This document shows, one piece after another, positions 7,824-8,634 of a DNA stretch of 8,634 nt. How positions within the stretch are numbered: the stretch's first letter is position 1; each line of letters opens with the position of its first letter. A model generated the notes under the pieces. The model was not told the origin of the DNA and ran no database searches. It worked only from the letters and a program-made list of their open reading frames with translations. The DNA comes from Clostridia bacterium (GTDB lineage: Bacteria; Bacillota; Clostridia; UMGS1883): contig JAFSBF010000081.1 of the NCBI GenBank assembly GCA_017441965.1, positions 1 to 8,634 on the forward strand. The letters run 5' to 3'. The translations under genes were made by a program, and so were the position numbers.

Positions 7824-7913
7824 GTGAAAAACCAAGAATTTTCCACCAATATTTGATTATATTTTTTATCTTTTTTTGTCGAAAATTTTTTTGCAGTTTT
7901 TTTCAAAAAAAGC

Positions 7914-7942
7914 TTTACAAACACTTCTTGTTATGCTATAAT
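7914..7942 (+). promoter_or_regulatory. Promoter of the tRNA-fMet gene
   Basis: TTTACA (7914-7919), a 17-nt spacer and a perfect TATAAT (7937-7942) lie upstream of the tRNA. TG at 7934-7935 makes an extended -10. The predicted start near 7949 leaves about 20 nt of 5' leader for RNase P. The A/T tracts just upstream may serve as an UP element, as expected for a strong stable-RNA promoter. Confidence 0.88.
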
Positions 7943-7970
7943 ATCAAATGTTCGAAACGGACAGCAATAT

Positions 7971-8048
<78 letters not shown>

Positions 8049-8098
8049 CAACAAAAAACAAAAGCAGTCGCAAATGCGACTGCTTTTGTTTTTTGTTG
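8049..8098 (+). terminator. Intrinsic terminator after tRNA-fMet (perfect 24-bp hairpin, potentially bidirectional)
   Basis: Positions 8049-8072 pair perfectly with 8075-8098 around a 2-nt centre. The core is GCAGTCGCA/TGCGACTGC, and the outer arms are A-rich on the left and T-rich on the right (TTTT-G-TTTTTT-G). The structure starts one base after the tRNA CCA. Because the left arm is A-rich, the minus-strand transcript would also end in a U-rich arm, so it may stop transcription from both sides. Confidence 0.88.
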
Positions 8099-8124
8099 CC
8101 GTCGTGCATTTGTTGAATTACACG
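8076..8124. repeat. Flanking direct repeat, copy A
   Basis: Starts at the right half of the tRNA terminator stem and continues through TTGTTGCCGTCGTGCATTTG to TTGAATTACACG. It recurs at 8505-8552, identical except for one missing T in the T run. The two copies bracket the B1/B2 region. It holds a possible small imperfect hairpin with CGTG (8103-8106) and CACG (8121-8124) as the outer pairs. It does not look coding. Confidence 0.88.
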
Positions 8125-8128
8125 TAGT

Positions 8129-8283
8129 TTCGGTTTATGAGCCTGGCGAGCGCGGCTCGTTGGGTGAGGTCGCGAGCGCGTCCTGCGGACGAGGAAGCGA
8201 GCGTAACGAAGTGCAGCGGTCGAAAAGCGAGCTGCGGCAGCAGCGAATCTTCGGGCACCGCAAACGGAACAAATTCCTTTTTT
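8129..8283. repeat. GC-rich 155-bp repeat element, copy B1
   Basis: This copy matches 8314-8468 with six substitutions (8153, 8193, 8228, 8247, 8274, 8276) and no gaps. It is visibly GC-rich in an AT-rich setting. GCGAGC occurs four times at 8146, 8172, 8197 and 8227, about 25-30 nt apart. Short hairpins can form at 8146-8160, at GTCCTGCGGAC and at GCTGCGGCAGC. The element ends with GGAA-CAAA-TTCC followed by seven T. Open frames exist on both strands, but they differ between frames and carry no recognisable domain. The family of this element is unknown to me; it could be a mobile intergenic repeat or a structured RNA. Confidence 0.88.
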
Positions 8284-8284
8284 T
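8266..8284 (+). terminator. Possible weak terminator at the end of repeat B1
   Basis: GGAA (8266-8269) can pair with TTCC (8274-8277) around CAAA, directly followed by seven T. The 4-bp stem is short. In copy B2 the right arm is changed to CTTC, which removes most of the pairing, so the structure is not conserved between copies. Confidence 0.3.
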
Positions 8285-8302
8285 GCACAATTTACTTGGG
8301 AG
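8285..8302. repeat. Short spacer repeat C between B1 and B2
   Basis: GCACAATTTACTTGGGAG resembles GCACAAATTACTTGAGTG at 8553-8570, which directly follows repeat A'. The similarity suggests that the same short unit follows both B1 and A', as part of a mosaic of repeated blocks. Confidence 0.5.
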
Positions 8303-8313
8303 CTTCCACACCC

Positions 8314-8468
8314 TTCGGTTTATGAGCCTGGCGAGCGTGGCTCGTTGGGTGAGGTCGCGAGCGCGTCCTGCGGACGAAGAAGCGAGCGTAACGAAGTGCA
8401 GCGGTCGAAAAGGGAGCTGCGGCAGCAGCGAGTCTTCGGGCACCGCAAACGGAACAAACTTCTTTTTT
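8314..8468. repeat. GC-rich 155-bp repeat element, copy B2
   Basis: Second copy of the B element in the same orientation, offset by exactly 185 nt from B1. Six substitutions separate the copies. One (8413) breaks the fourth GCGAGC unit to GGGAGC, and two (8459 and 8461) weaken the terminal hairpin. The T run at its end is six bases. The near identity points to recent duplication or gene conversion. No protein is supported. Confidence 0.88.
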
Positions 8469-8492
8469 AAACAAATTTATTAAACATATCCC

Positions 8493-8522
8493 GCAGTCGC
8501 ATTTGCGACTGCTTTTGTTTTT
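8493..8522 (+). terminator. Second hairpin terminator-like structure, at repeat A'
   Basis: GCAGTCGC (8493-8500) pairs with GCGACTGC (8505-8512) around ATTT, followed by TTTT-G-TTTTT. The stem is 8 bp and GC-rich. The 20-nt hairpin is the exact reverse complement of the one at 8064-8083. Unlike the first, it has no A-rich left arm, so it would act mainly on the plus strand. Confidence 0.7.
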
Positions 8523-8552
8523 GTTGCCGTCGTGCATTTGTTGAATTACACG
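8505..8552. repeat. Flanking direct repeat, copy A'
   Basis: Repeats 8076-8124 over its full length with one T deleted in the T run. Together with copy A it encloses a 380-bp segment holding B1, C and B2. This could mark an insertion, a duplication, or a region able to loop out by recombination. Confidence 0.88.
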
Positions 8553-8604
8553 GCACAAATTACTTGAGTGCCATCCCCCCTATAACTTTTCTTTTATCAA
8601 ATAC

Positions 8605-8633
8605 TTGTATTTTTTGTAATATTGTGATAAAAT
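8605..8633 (+). promoter_or_regulatory. Weak promoter candidate at the right edge
   Basis: TTGTAT (8605-8610), a 17-nt spacer and TAAAAT (8628-8633) resemble a vegetative promoter facing out of the window. The -35 matches the consensus only in its first three bases. The sequence is AT-rich, so chance matches are easy. Confidence 0.35.
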
Positions 8634-8634
8634 A

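Larger units (their letters stand above)
7744..7970. other. AT-rich divergent intergenic region between purE and tRNA-fMet
   Basis: This 227-nt stretch carries two outward-facing promoters, one for the purine operon and one for the tRNA. Between them (about 7850-7913) lie runs of seven T or A residues spaced roughly ten bases apart, for example around 7871-7877, 7886-7892 and 7897-7910. Such tracts can act as UP elements or bend DNA. No reading frame or structured leader is supported here. Confidence 0.7.

Noticed and set aside
7805..7827. TCAC-N15-GTGA dyad over the purine operon -35 as a possible operator
   Set aside because: Apart from the outer four base pairs, only scattered positions pair. 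It is too weak to call an operator from one sequence.
8049..8560. CRISPR-like array from the repeats next to the tRNA
   Set aside because: There are only two copies each of long (48-155 nt) repeats with unequal nesting and no short repeat-spacer pattern or cas gene.

Overview
The window holds most of a de novo purine biosynthesis operon on the minus strand, followed on the right by a divergent initiator tRNA gene and a repeat-rich intergenic region. The sequence suggests a low-to-moderate GC Clostridia-type Firmicute, perhaps a gut Oscillospirales/Ruminococcaceae-like lineage. The reasons are the strong GGAGG-type ribosome binding sites, the sigma-A-type promoters, the Bacillus/Clostridium-like initiator tRNA and the single-chain clostridial type of PurL. 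This placement is inference; no marker in the window fixes the genus.

Operon, read right to left (minus strand): a promoter at 7795-7823 (TTGACG, 17-nt spacer, TATAAT), then purE (7743-7249), a PurF-like gene (7217-5793), purM (5777-4734), purN (4740-4126), an archaeal-type IMP cyclohydrolase purO (4126-3407), a stand-alone AICAR formyltransferase equal to the C-terminal half of PurH (3375-2191), purD (2175-916) and the first 300 codons of purL (901 to the left edge). Gaps are 14-31 nt or the genes overlap, so one polycistronic mRNA is very likely. Together they cover PRA formation (PurF-like), GAR synthesis (PurD), GAR formylation (PurN), FGAM synthesis (PurL), AIR synthesis (PurM), the CAIR step (PurE), AICAR formylation and IMP ring closure. 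purC and purB, needed for SAICAR and AICAR, are not in the window, nor is purK.

Two things in the operon stand out. The PurF-like protein keeps the PRPP-binding loop and four cysteines that align with the Fe-S ligands of Bacillus-type PurF. It lacks the N-terminal catalytic cysteine and, by my alignment from memory, the other glutamine-site residues, so its glutaminase domain looks dead. The last two steps are done by two separate proteins (PurO type plus a PurH C-domain) instead of bifunctional PurH.

Right side: 7744-7970 is an AT-rich divergent promoter region. tRNA-fMet (7971-8048, with encoded CCA) has its own extended -10 promoter and carries one extra base in the T stem. It is followed by a perfect 24-bp hairpin terminator. 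From 8050 to the end there is no credible protein gene. This stretch holds a nested repeat structure: a 48-49-nt repeat (A, A') flanks two GC-rich copies of a 155-bp element (B1, B2), 185 bp apart, which look unlike the AT-rich surroundings. A weak promoter candidate lies at the right edge.
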